Shown piece after piece: positions 21,906-33,594 of a DNA stretch of 64,000 bases. Both the position numbers and the translations under genes were made by a program. Within the stretch, counting starts at the first letter, position 1. Every line of letters starts with the position of its first letter. The notes under the pieces were generated by a model that was not told where the DNA came from, did not search any database, and worked only from the letters and a program-made list of their open reading frames with translations. Source of the stretch: Digitaria exilis (Eukaryota > Streptophyta > Magnoliopsida > Poales > Poaceae); the NCBI GenBank assembly GCA_015342445.1, contig JACEFO010001778.1:682001-746000 (forward strand). The letters run 5' to 3'.

Positions 21906-24057
21906 CGTTGCTTAGAGAAGCAGAGCAAGAGCTCAAGGGGGAGGAGGAGAGCAGTAATAGAAAATCAGCAGGCAGTCGTTCGCCACCTGTGTTTGTCTCG
22001 CTACACTGTTATCTTCTTTGTACGGTTACCGACTATCTACGAATCACGGCCAGGCGAATTTGCTCGGTCTTTATTGTAAAACTTTGCCGATAAATAGTAC
22101 GGTGCTCGTTTAGAGTTTTCTTTAACCATAGTAGTACAATAAATAAATATAATAAATGCACGTAGTTAAGATCAATCGTATAGTATTAAAAACCTTCACA
22201 TGTGGACACAGTGGTATGACTATATGAGTAGTACATACGTACTCCATCTGTTTCTTATTAGATGTCACGTAAGGTTTGTCCTAAGTCAAACGTATTTAAT
22301 TTTGATAAAATTTGTAGAAAAAAGCATTTACGACACCAAATTTGTTCTGGTGAACTCATCCTGAAATATATTTTGACATTTGGTAGCATATAGGAGTATG
22401 TCGTTATATTTCGCTACAAACTTAGTTAAAGTTAGATAAATTGGACTTAGACAAACCTTACATTTTTTTAACGCTAGCACAAAAAAAAGTGTAGTATACC
22501 TATTTTTAAAGTCACGTGGGCGCTGCATGCGCCGCTGCCACCAGAGTGAAATCGGTGCACTGGTAAGCAAGCATAGCTGAGCATTACAGGTATGGATCGA
22601 GTCAGCGAGCAGCAATTACTTTCCCAGTTCACAGTCTGCTACTACCCTCAACGGGCCAAGCTCCAGCTGACGAGCCACACAGATAGCCGAAACGGCCACC
22701 GAGCGCTCAGCAACGCTCGCGCCAAGCAGGCAACGTGCACTCTGATCTGCGCGACGCGTCCCACATGGTTCGTCTGGCTGGAGTTCACTTCTGCGACGCC
22801 GCCCCGGCAGGGCGTCCTGTCGGCACGTGCGTCCGGACGGACGAAGCTGGCGCGAACCCAGCCAAGCCCCGCGGCCGCAGGCAGGCGCGCACATGCCCGA
22901 TCTCATCTGTCCTCTCCGGCTCCGGCCATCCGTCATCCGCGGCCGCGCCTCCAGTTGTCGCCTGATCGGCCATGCCGCGGCCGGCCCTACCGCCTGCTGC
23001 CTGCGCTCGGAGAGTGAGGGGACAGGGCACTTGCTCGTCGTCGCTGCAGCCTGGATCGTGGCCGGTTGGGTGGCCGCCGGCCAGCTCACGAGCGATGGGG
23101 ACGCCGCTGGGGCTACACCGCTACAGGAGTATAGGACAGCCTGGGCGAATGGCGATCCGCGCAAAGAGCTGCTGATACAGCCAGTCAACTACTGTGCACC
23201 GTGCAGAAACAGTAGGTGTAGAACTGTACGAGCAATGGATCAGACTCGACCAGATTCAAGGTAGGAGCATGAATTTACTCATGGGATCGACGATTGAAAC
23301 GCGAGGTGCCAACCGTGATTGGGTGCAGATTTGTATTTGAAAGGCAACGTGTTACATGCTGATCGCCTGATCTGATCCCATCCCCCCAGAGCCAATCGTC
23401 ACATTCATGCACCAAAGGATACTTTGCTGGACGTCAGTTTTGGCGACGATTGCCGTGCCGGTGAACGGGCGGGCCAAATTCACCGCTGCAGTGATCTATA
23501 GTAAACCCGTGATATTTTTTAGAAACTGGTAAGCCTGTGAATTGTGATTCGTGAACAGTATTTCCGTTCTTCCCGGCCCGTCCAAACCGGTTCCAGCCGC
23601 CTGCAGTGCGACTGGTCAATTTCACTGGACACCAGGTCCCACATTCATGTGCACAACGCTGTTGTTACAAACTGCACTTTGCAACCATTTGGTGATTTGA
23701 CTGTGCGCGACCGGGCTGCAAGTGAAGTCTAGCACTAATGATCCTAGTAGTATGTGTGATCTACACAGGCTACAGCTCAGTATAGGTGCAGATCGGATTC
23801 GTAGCTAGTCAAAGGATCGGTGCAGAAACCAAATGCCCAAGCTAAAAGCTTACTCCTATACCATGCTACTCCAATGTGATAAGAATAAGAATGGAGAAAT
23901 GGATAAATTAAATCAATGATCATAATTACAACTCTCATACGAAGAAGGTACACCAATGTTAAGGCGCGAAAAGGAACAGGAGCAAGAAAAAAAAACAAGA
24001 GATCAAGAAACATAGGCGGAGATCAGAGGATCATCAGAGGACCACACGGAGGATCAT
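21906..24057. other. Intergenic between gene B and the AGP gene
   Basis: It holds a degenerate Stowaway-like stretch (22242-22470) and a GC-rich block (22600-23180) with overlapping open frames on both strands but no recognisable protein. The remainder is unremarkable. Confidence 0.4.
22242..22470. repeat. Degenerate Stowaway-like MITE
   Basis: The phrase CTCCATCTGTTTCTTATTAG near 22246 matches the usual Stowaway terminus (CTCCCTCCGT...). The phrase TAAGGTTTGTCC is answered downstream by AGACAAACCTTACAT in inverted orientation. The right terminus is worn and no clear TA duplication is visible. Confidence 0.5.
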
Positions 24058-24459
24058 CTAGAAAGCATAAACAGCCGCGGCGACAGCGACGGCAGCGAAG
24101 GCGAAGGCGGGGCGGAGGCCAGCGGCGCCGTTGGCCGGGCTGCCGGTCGCCGGGGCCTCGGCGGACGGCGAGGGTGACGAAGCCGCGCCGGGGGTGGGCG
24201 CCGGTGGGGACGAGACGGGGGCCTCGGGCGCCGGCGCGGCGGCGGACGGCGTGGGCGCGGCGGTGGGGGCGGGGGTCGGCGCCGCCTTGGGGGTGGCGAC
24301 GGGCGCCGGGGTCGGGGGCGGGATCGCCGGCGGCGGGGTGGCCGGGGTCGGGGGTGCCGCCTTGGGGGACGCGGCGGGGGCGCCCGTGGGCGCCTGCGCC
24401 GTGGCGGACACGGCGAGGAGCGCGAGCACGGAGAGCACGGCGAGGTGAGAAGCGGCCAT
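24058..24459 (-). CDS. Classical arabinogalactan protein (GPI-anchored)
   Basis: This single-exon gene encodes 133 residues. An N-terminal signal peptide (residues 1-22, MAASHLAVLSVLALLAVSAT then AQ) is followed by about 85 residues almost entirely Ala, Pro, Ser, Thr and Gly, with many AP, SP and TP pairs that would carry hydroxyproline-linked arabinogalactan. A hydrophobic C-terminus (LRPAFAFAAVAVAAAVYAF) after a small-residue stretch fits a GPI-anchor signal. Together these are the layout of a classical AGP, a cell-surface proteoglycan of the plasma membrane and wall. The frame is open 95 codons further upstream, but that part is 5' UTR-like and holds a TATA box, and the chosen Met begins a proper signal peptide. 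Confidence 0.93.
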   Translation of the reverse strand: MAASHLAVLSVLALLAVSATAQAPTGAPAASPKAAPPTPATPPPAIPPPTPAPVATPKAAPTPAPTAAPTPSAAAPAPEAPVSSPPAPTPGAASSPSPSAEAPATGSPANGAAGLRPAFAFAAVAVAAAVYAF

Positions 24460-24591
24460 TGTTGTTGGGAGATTGGGAGTGCGAAGCCTTGGCTCGCTTC
24501 TCGCCTGCCTTGTGAGAGAGAGATCGAGCGAGCTCGTGGGAATGCGAGTGCGTGTGTGGGGAGGGGGGAGAGGACGTGCGGAGGCGTGGGG

Positions 24592-24599
24592 TTTATAAG
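24592..24599 (-). promoter_or_regulatory. TATA box of the AGP gene
   Basis: On the minus strand CCTTATAAACCCC lies about 135 bp before the ATG, which predicts a 5' UTR of roughly 100 nt. Confidence 0.6.
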
Positions 24600-25096
24600 G
24601 TGACAGACAGCTTTTGCGCGAGCAACGAAGCTGTGAAGCAGAGCAGCCTGTCTGCCTGTGCCGTTGTTTGTGCAGGACAGCGCCGATGCAGCTGCCGCTG
24701 CTACCCCGCCCGCTATTCTGCATGATTGATTGATTGCCTTCCACGTCTGACCATTATTGAGAGCCCTGGGCTCTTATTATTGAGAGGTTTTCACGGCTGG
24801 AATTATGCTTTTGGGACCGGAATTGCGAGGAATCAAATCTGTTGCTAATACTAATGGATCAATTATGTGATTTCTTTCTAATAACCGCAGATTCCTCCTC
24901 CGTTGATCTTGTTTTTTTCGTTCTGAAAAACATGTCCACCTCTGTACTCTGTTCTTCGTCGTGCCATGCATGATGCATACGTGATCATATGATGAAGACA
25001 CAAGGGCCAAGGCTCTCTGGAATGTGGGCCATCGGGGGTCGTGGGCCAAGTTATCAGCTGACCGTTGTGTTGCTTTGATTGTTGACCCTTGCTTTA

Positions 25097-25233
25097 GTGT
25101 GTGTTTAGATTGTAGGAAAAAACACTGGAGCATAAGAAAAACACTGTAGCATTCCCTGGGAAACGTATTTTGTGAGGAGAAAATAGTGAAAAGTTGGAAT
25201 GAATAGTAAATAGTTGGGAATCTGAACATGGCC
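25097..25233. mobile_element. MITE, 137 bp, TTA target duplication
   Basis: Left end GTGTGTGTTTAGATTG and right end (reverse complement) GGCCATGTTCAGATTC are inverted repeats, and TTA flanks both sides (25094-25096 and 25234-25236). The interior contains aacactgtagcattc and gaatgaatagta, shared with 11692 and 37021. TTA duplications are typical of PIF/Harbinger-derived Tourist MITEs. Confidence 0.8.
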
Positions 25234-26743
25234 TTAATGAAAAGTTTGGAACTGCAATGCTGAATGTCTGAAATTCTGAACGGATTTTTTCTGAACTCCG
25301 GAGAACAATCACCGATCTGTCTGAACGACAAGCGAAGTAGGCAGGCATCGTGCGTAACCTAGGAGCTGCTCACGGTTTCACTTTCACCTGGTGATCACCG
25401 ATCGGGAAATAGGATCGGCGTACGCCCTGTTATCAGTTATATCATCGGTGCTGGCCACATGCCAGGTGGACCCATGTGTGCTCGGGGCGCCACTGGGGCA
25501 TGTGCGCGAGTTGGACAGGTGGGGTTCGTTGTGATAAGAGAATACTGTCAGCTCAAAAGATGCTTCAATGCCTCTACCTCACCTGTCTCTCTGCGGTTTG
25601 CAAAGATTGGAAAGAGGGGAGACAGCTAGGGGAACGGGGGAGGGAGAGGGCAAAAAATCAGATTCCCCTTTCTTTTGCATCATGTTAATGAAACGTGTTC
25701 GAAAAGTAAGTCACATTTAGAAAATAATTTTACGGTGTGTATTTGGTTCATGACTAGACTTTGCCATAGCTTGTTATGCGTGAATTTATTGCTATTGGGT
25801 CTGTTCGGCTGGCTGCTGGTGGGGGGCTGACCGGTGAGGCCGGCTGCAGAGCAGCCAGCCGAACATGGCCATTGTTTGCTGTGCTGCCCAGAAAAAAAAT
25901 AAACCAGCTCCAACATTGGCAGCCTTGGATCAGGTTTACTTGCGACGGTGTGCAAAAACAAACATATCATTCCTGAACCATTCTGACCTATCCAACCAAC
26001 TGACACTACGGTTGCTTTTAAAAAGGTCTACGATTAGTCGATTATTTATGACAGTTGAGGATGCCAACAAATACGGCACCATCTTGCAGCCATCAGGCCG
26101 GCATGGCTGCTAGGCAGCTAGGGGCAGTGATATCTACAACAATCATCGATGGATAACCTTCCTGGGCATCGGCATGGGGCAGTGGTATCTACAATACGTT
26201 GGAAGCAGCTGCAGCCCAGCTGATCGGCTCCCGTTAACCGTTTGATTGCTACAGCAACTGCTGCTATTTGGCTGCAGCCACGCATGTAACTGCAGCACAA
26301 CCGCAGTCTCACTACGCTAAAAGAGAAACCAAAAGCGAAAGTTCCATTGGCATACGCATGGCCCATTTTGGTTCTCGTCGAGGGAGGAGGGCCCCTTGTG
26401 GCGGCAGCGTGGGCGCATTTTGGTCCATGCGGCCTCCAGGAACCCCCCCACCCCCCCCCACCACCACACACACACACAAAGGTTGAATATGGGCCCCCAT
26501 TGTGTTCCTCAATCACACACTAACGGCCCAGAAGTCAATGTCCCTCGAAACGGCCCGTTCCGTGGCAAAACATTGGCCCACAAGTGAGCAGAACATTGCT
26601 TCCTGTACGTGTATATATACGTACAACAAATCTCCACCGTACACGGCGTCCTCGTATTAGCCACCGCCACTAACCAGAGACACTAATCCACTATCCCCGC
26701 CCTCCCGGTCCCGACCAATAAGATCGCGAGTTTTACCACCCAC
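25234..26743. other. Intergenic upstream of the histone gene
   Basis: A compact inverted repeat at about 25803-25866 (GTTCGGCTGGCTGCTGG answered by GCAGCCAGCCGAAC) is probably a MITE end pair or a tiny foldback. A C-rich run sits at 26446-26460. No gene is visible. Confidence 0.4.
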
Positions 26744-26861
26744 GATCCGCGCGTCAACCAAGCCGCCGCCTCGAGCCGTCCGATCGCTCGGAGCCAAGCA
26801 CAAAAGGGGCCGATCTCTACCGTCCGTTTGAACCACGACCATTGACCGTCCCCGTATATAA
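26744..26861 (+). promoter_or_regulatory. Histone H3.3 promoter: octamer and TATA box
   Basis: GATCCGCG at 26744-26751 is the reverse of the plant histone octamer CGCGGATC, directly followed by CGTCA, part of the hexamer-type motif ACGTCA. TATATAAT at 26854-26861 is a TATA box. The first 5' UTR exon would begin near 26890 and end at 26965. The octamer and hexamer are known cis elements of plant core-histone promoters. Confidence 0.6.
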
Positions 26862-27419
26862 TCCCCCACTCAACCGACGTTTTTAATCGCCAGTTCTTAA
26901 TCTCAGATTGGGGGGAAAAGCCTCGCGGGACTCTCCGCTGATTTGGGATTTGGGTGACGCTCAAGGTAACCATGCTCTCTCGATCCCGTCTTTCGAGTTT
27001 TCGATTCGTGTGGTTTGCAATTCGCTCGTGGTTTCGTGCTGATTTCGGCGTAGAAGATAGAAGGTGCGCAGGGCGCCGCGAATTCATATCTTGGGCGATT
27101 AGGGTTTGGTGATTAGCTAGTGATTGCTGAATTGCTCCGAAGGATTTGGGATTCGGTCGTGTTTGAACTCGTTTATTTGTTGTTACCTGTGCTAATTTAG
27201 TGCGGTTTTTTTTCGTTTACCAGCAATAATCGTTTAGTGCGGCCTGTTCGTTTACATGTCCGTTATGTGCAAGTATTTGGTTCCTCTTATCCTGTAGGAG
27301 TACCGATTAAATAGTTCCACATTTGGTATGTAAATATGTGTTCTCATTTAGAGAACTTTTGCAATTCAGATTCGGCTGATTAGACATTTGGCTTAGCTGA
27401 TGTAATCATTCTGCTGAAC

Positions 27420-27720
27420 TTTGGATTCGACGAACACTGATTCTCTGTATAGTTACTAGACATGTGGATTGCGATGATGATATGGTTTGATTCAACCTAC
27501 ACTGATTCTCTGTATGGTTAGTAGACATATGGATTGCGAATTGCAATAATGATATGGTTGCATTCAGCGTACACTGATTCTCTATATAGTTACTAGACAT
27601 GTCGATTGTGATAATGGTTTGATTCAACATACACTGATTCTCTAGACATGTGGATTGCAATAATGATATGGTTGGATTCAGTGTACACTGATTCTGACAT
27701 GTGCATTGTGATAATGGTAT
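27420..27720 (+). repeat. Degenerate ~65-bp tandem repeat in the H3.3 leader intron
   Basis: The phrase ACACTGATTCT followed by a variable CT(A/G)TATAGTTACTAGACATGT and then TGGATTG..AATGATATGG recurs about five times with unequal spacing. Later copies lack the middle block. Confidence 0.7.
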
Positions 27721-28282
27721 GGTTGTGAATTTGAATGCTTTATTGAATATGATTAGCTACTTATCTATCCTTAAATGATTTATCAGCAGATGCAGTAATG
27801 CTTCAACTGATGTTGGGTACGGTTAAACTAGTGTTGATACTGTAATTTAAATATGTTGTTGTTGCGTCAAAGTGGCGAGGCTGATGCACTTAGTTGAAAA
27901 TCTGTTAAATTTTTTGCTCAAACTTTAGTATGCCTACTACTGTTGATGTGGCATGAAATTTAGTAATGATATATGGCTCCAATTAGTATATCAGAATAAA
28001 ACAGTACTTTTATGCTCATAGTTTGGGGGTCGATTGTATTTGTGATGTTGTGTCATGATATTTGATAACAAGAACCTGAGATGCTATACTAGTCTGGCTA
28101 CATTGTCTGTCAATTCTAGTTGAAACTTTTTTGGTCTCTGCCATGTTTTTATTTGGATAACAATATATTTGCAATAGTTTGGGTATTGACAGTTTATTAT
28201 TCGTAGTTGTAGAGCACATATCTGCAGTGGCAAATGAATAACAGTAGTGATAAAATATAGTTTATAATTCCATAGACATTTG

Positions 28283-29155
28283 CAAGGTTCCAAAAAACGT
28301 CAGTAAACGTCGTTTAATCACGTTTGAACGTTAAATGGAGGCCCAGCGTCTCGTTTAGGGGGTATGCGCTCAATTAATCGCTGGGCGCGCCTAGGCGCTC
28401 GTGTACACGCGCGGCAGCGAGTAAACGCCGCGTAATCGGCAGAAAAAACGCTAGGCGGGCACGGTTTGCGGGCGGAGGAGCGGCAGCACGCGGGAAAGCG
28501 GCGTGGGCCTTCGCGCGGGAAAGAAGGGCGGCAGCACGCGGGAAAAGAAGGGCGGCAGGCGCGGGAAAGAGGGCAGCGCGGGAAATCGGCGGGCGGCGCA
28601 CAAATCGACCGCGCGCACGAAACAGAGAGACGTCGGTCCATCCCTCGTTCCCACCCAGTCCGCCTTCCTCTCGCAGCGCAGGGGCCCTGCTTCTCCTTTG
28701 CAGCCGCCTGCAACAGGGGGACTCTGCTTCTCCTTCGCTGGGCCGCCGCCTGCAGCAGAGGGCAGCTGCAGGCACAGAGCAGAGGGCAGCCGGGACAACC
28801 CCTCCCTCCTCTTCTCTCCAGGTGCTCCCTCGGTCTCTCCCCCATCTTTCCATGCTCTGTTATTTTGATTTCTGCATGTCAATCTACTCAATCACTCAAG
28901 TGATGAATTGGATCGGGGATTCAGGGTTAAGATTGAATGTGTACTGCATGCCTGCCTCAGTAGCTCACTAGCTCCTTAGTCATTATGATCTGTTGATCTC
29001 TTTGTCCTTAGTATTCCTTGCACTCTTATTCAACACCGTGCTCTCAACATAAAAAAAATAAAAAATAATAAAAACGTTTAATCACGTTTAATCTTCCTGG
29101 GAGGCTAGATTTTAGGCTAGCGTTCGCCTAGCGCCCAGCGTTTTTTGGAACCTTG
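28283..29155. mobile_element. Non-autonomous hAT element in the H3.3 intron
   Basis: The left end CAAGGTTCCAAAAAACG and the right end, reverse-complemented, match exactly over 17 bp. Both flanks carry the 8-bp direct repeat GACATTTG (28275-28282 and 29156-29163). An 8-bp target duplication with CA..TG-type ends is the hAT signature. Sub-terminal inverted motifs (cgtttaatcacgttt) repeat near both ends. The middle (28440-28840) is GC-rich with repeated GCGGGAAA and CTGCTTCTCCTT phrases; it encodes no transposase that I can recognise. Confidence 0.9.
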
Positions 29156-29331
29156 GACATTTGCTGAGTATATATATCAGTCCATCTGATAGGAGCTATG
29201 TTGATGTGAATTTAAACCTACCGGCATAGTGAATTATTAATGTGTCTATTTTTGTCAGGAACAGTCTGAATTTGGCATAATAATTGACTTGTTAATTTTT
29301 TGCTGTTTTCAGGTGAACAAGAGCTTGGTGA

Positions 29332-30176
<845 letters not shown>

Positions 30177-32544
30177 GTTCTTGGCTACTACTGGGAATAT
30201 AGCTTTATAGTTATAGCAGTGGTATACTTGTGTGCATCTCTTCGATGCGACCGCATCTGTGATGGTGCTTAATGTCTGCCAGTGTTTTGAACTCTGAATA
30301 GCTTTAGTGTTCATTCGTAGTGCTACTTGGTGCTTCAGTCTTACTGTGTCTTACAATTTAATCCTTTGCTGCCAGTTACTATGTCTTAGTATTCGTCTTT
30401 GGTTTCATCCATCAATCTGATGGGTGTGTATCTAGGCTTATCTGAACCTTTAATTGATATGTTAATCAGGTTATGAGCTTTGTTAGATTGTGTTAGCCCA
30501 TGTTGCGTTGTATGGTGCCGAGGTTGAGTATCTGACTATCCGCATAGTTTTGAGCTGCTATGGTGTCGATGTGCTCTCTTTAAACGGCATCGATACTGAC
30601 AGTCATGAACAATTCTGCAAAGACAGCCTTGTTGCGTTGCATTTGGATGCTTTCGTATATCAGGCCAGTGCGGACGTGCAGTGTCCTCATGCGATTGCCT
30701 TGTAGCTCGTCGATAGCCCATTGCCGACAGGATTGGCGGAGCGCAGGCCGGCAAACCGCTGAGTAGCAGCGCTTCCGGTGGCAGCGCGAGAAGGCTGCCG
30801 GCGTGTTTAAAAAGACCCGAAAGTGGCATTCTTTTGTCACGCTCGACGACCAACGCATCTACCCCATGCAGCCGTGTCTGACCGGCCGCGGACGGTCTTC
30901 CACCATCGCGTTTGCTTCCGCGTAACCCACCATTCTCCGTCCATCGCTGACTGACTGTTTCGTTTGTATCCAAATGTCGCGAATTTCTGACTGGGCGCTC
31001 CCCTCATCTCATCTGTTCGCCTTCCCAGCTCCGAGCCTCTGACTCGAGCCGTCAAGCCACCTTCCTCTTCGCTGAAGTTTACCAACAGCGGCTGCCAACC
31101 GCCATCCTGCCGCGCTACTAGTGACGGCAGGCGCGCTGGGCGTTCTCAACCTGCTGTCGCAGAAATCAGAATGGTCAAGCCGAACCAACCCCGGCCAACT
31201 AGCGAAGGAGCGGCCTTCAGGCCACCTCGCTCTATAATAATAACAACACACGAAAAGCGTGAGCGTTGATCTGCAGCCTGTTCAGTTCATTCTTCTCAGG
31301 CATGTTTAGTTCAAGTTGGATCAAAGTTTTTATCATGTGTTTGGTTGGTCACGCACTGCTGACCGCCAGGCGAAGGCTAGATGGACTGATGGAGGTATGC
31401 TCAGGTAAACTACAAAATAAAAGCTAGAGTCATCAGCATGTATCAACAACATTTGCTCTTAGACGAGCTCACTACCTTTTAATTGCGTGGCAACGCCGTA
31501 TCCAGCGTTTTTCTCAAGAAACGAAGTAAAGGTGAGATGCCAGAGAGCATCATGTATCCCCCACAGATTTTTTTCCCCCTGCACTCATGATTCATGATGC
31601 CATTGACTAGGATCGCTTTTCTTGTAACAGTTTCAGTTTCGCGAGGCCTGGACCTCAAACTGAAAGTACAATCGACTCTTAGGAATTGGCATGGAGGATC
31701 ATTAGCCATGCGGTGTGCATGCTTGTTTTCAAATCTTCCTGAAACATCTCGCGACCGACCTACGCAGTGTCAATCACATCTCGCGGGTTCTTTCTTTCTT
31801 TTGACCTGTAGGCGAAAGAATGTGGCGAGTATTCAGTAATGGGTTCCAACCGTGTAACTTTGTTTACAGGCGAGGATCAGCTGCCGACCGGCTGAACGCA
31901 ACGTGTTTTCGATAGGCCATTGAGTAGAAGCCGACGCCGAAAGTAGCTCATCTTTACTTCGTCCTGCAGCACTGAAGGGGCACAAAGCTTAACTCACTTG
32001 GTTTACGTCAGGAGCCATGCGCCGTGATTTGCTCGATGAACTATTCGGGCATAAGCGACACTGACGCTTTTTGCATTGTGGAAATGATAAAAAAAAAAGG
32101 CCTTTTTTTAGGTGCTAAGAAATCCTTGATGGCTGATGAGCTTGCCTGATCTGTTGAAGCATGGAGTAAGACTGAAAAGCCTGCTTCCTTTTCTGCAATT
32201 CTGCCCGCTCAACAGTGATCTTGACTGATAGAAGGGCTCTGGAAAACCAAACAATCCGCAATGCTAGGAACAGGATATCCCCGACCATTCCATTTCGAAC
32301 CATCTTTTGTATCTACTGCAACCAGAATTTACGTGGTGTTTTCACTAAAGATGATTCACAAAGTCTTTTTGTAGCGACGAACGTCGGCTGAACTGAGAAG
32401 TCACTTTGCTGTACTGAAACATTTGTTGGCGAAGCATCAAATAAAGCATGCCGCTTCAGAAATTCATATAGCTAGATTCAAAAAAGAAAATCATATAAGG
32501 AGTATACTACAAACACCAATTAACTGATAAAAGTCAGAGAGAAC
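30177..32544. other. Intergenic after the histone gene
   Basis: The H3.3 3' UTR presumably covers the first few hundred bases. The stretch 30720-31230 is GC-richer, with short open frames on both strands but no recognisable protein. Nothing else is definable. Confidence 0.4.
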
Positions 32545-32553
32545 AATGGATAT

Positions 32554-33075
32554 GGGAAAAAGTCTACATCACCCCTAACCTATGAGGTGTGGACTACATA
32601 ACCCTCCAACCTATGAAAAGGTCTATATCACCCCCCCTTAACTTCTCAAAACCGATCAAATTACCCCCTAAAGCAAATTTGAAAAATCATAGTAAATCAT
32701 AAAAAAAACACAAAAATAAAAATTTCAATTGTATTAGACTCCAAATGAGTAGATATACACACTGAACATATAATATGATATATTTTAATATATTTTTTTT
32801 ACTACTATAGAGAAAAGCGTAGATCTAAAGTTATAGTAAAAAAATATAATAAAACATATCATATGTTCAGTGTGTATATCTACTTATTTGGAGTCCAATA
32901 CAACTTGATTTTCCATTTTATGATTTTTCTATGATTTACTATGATTTTTCAAAACTGCTCTAGGGGGTAATTTGATCGGTTTTGTGAAATTCAGGGGGTG
33001 ATGTAGACCGTTTCATAGGTTGGGGGGTTATGTAGTCTAACCTCTATATGTTGGGGGGTTATATAGACTTTTTCC
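32554..33075. mobile_element. Mutator-type foldback MITE, 9-bp target duplication
   Basis: The element begins GGGAAAAAGTCTACATCACC and ends, reverse-complemented, GGAAAAAGTCTATATAACC. The arms are inverted copies over most of their length (about 32554-32790 and 32850-33075), so the whole 522 bp folds into a hairpin. Both flanks carry AATGGATAT (32545-32553 and 33076-33084), a perfect 9-bp duplication as produced by Mutator-like transposases. No coding capacity. Confidence 0.88.
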
Positions 33076-33594
33076 AATGGATATGAAAGAAGCAACAGGT
33101 CACAAGGTAGGACTAAGAATACATATCAGCAGAGACTCTTATGTTTGTGTAAATTCATTTCCAAGCTATGTTACGTGTAGGTTCTGTCATCTGGAGCATA
33201 TCCGAGTGGCCACCCTCCTCCAGGCAAAACGAAAAATATGCTAATTAACATCGGCAGTGACAAATGGCGAACTTAGGCAAACTTGACTTCCCTTCGTAGT
33301 TGTAGAAACGAAAGTGTCTAAAAGGTAACACTGAAAGTCTGAAACGTACGTATCCAAAGTCGCAATTTTTGTTACATCACCTAAAGATTTGACCTTTTCC
33401 ATCATAATGCCAGCCATTGAGCCATATGGTTATAACTATTTTTTTAGGTTCAGCAGGAAAAAAGAACTGAAGATGTCAGGTTCTGGAAGCCATTTAAATT
33501 CAGCACAAAAAGCAGCAATACGATCAAACAATCTTTCATTTCTCGTGTATTCAGACGAACAGAACAGAGCTTGGCATTACATGGGGGAAAAAAA

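Larger units (their letters stand above)
26966..29312 (+). other. 5'-UTR intron of the H3.3 gene
   Basis: CTCAAG|GTAACC at 26965/26966 is a good donor, and TGCTGTTTTCAG|GTGAAC ending at 29312 is a good acceptor 22 bp before the ATG. Plant H3.3 genes commonly have such a leader intron, which raises expression. Here it is 2347 bp long, partly because a hAT element of 873 bp lies inside. Confidence 0.7.

Noticed and set aside
22592..23264. GC-rich region with frames of 141-190 codons on both strands
   Set aside because: No motif, no splice-linked continuation, and similar-length frames on both strands; I cannot support a gene.
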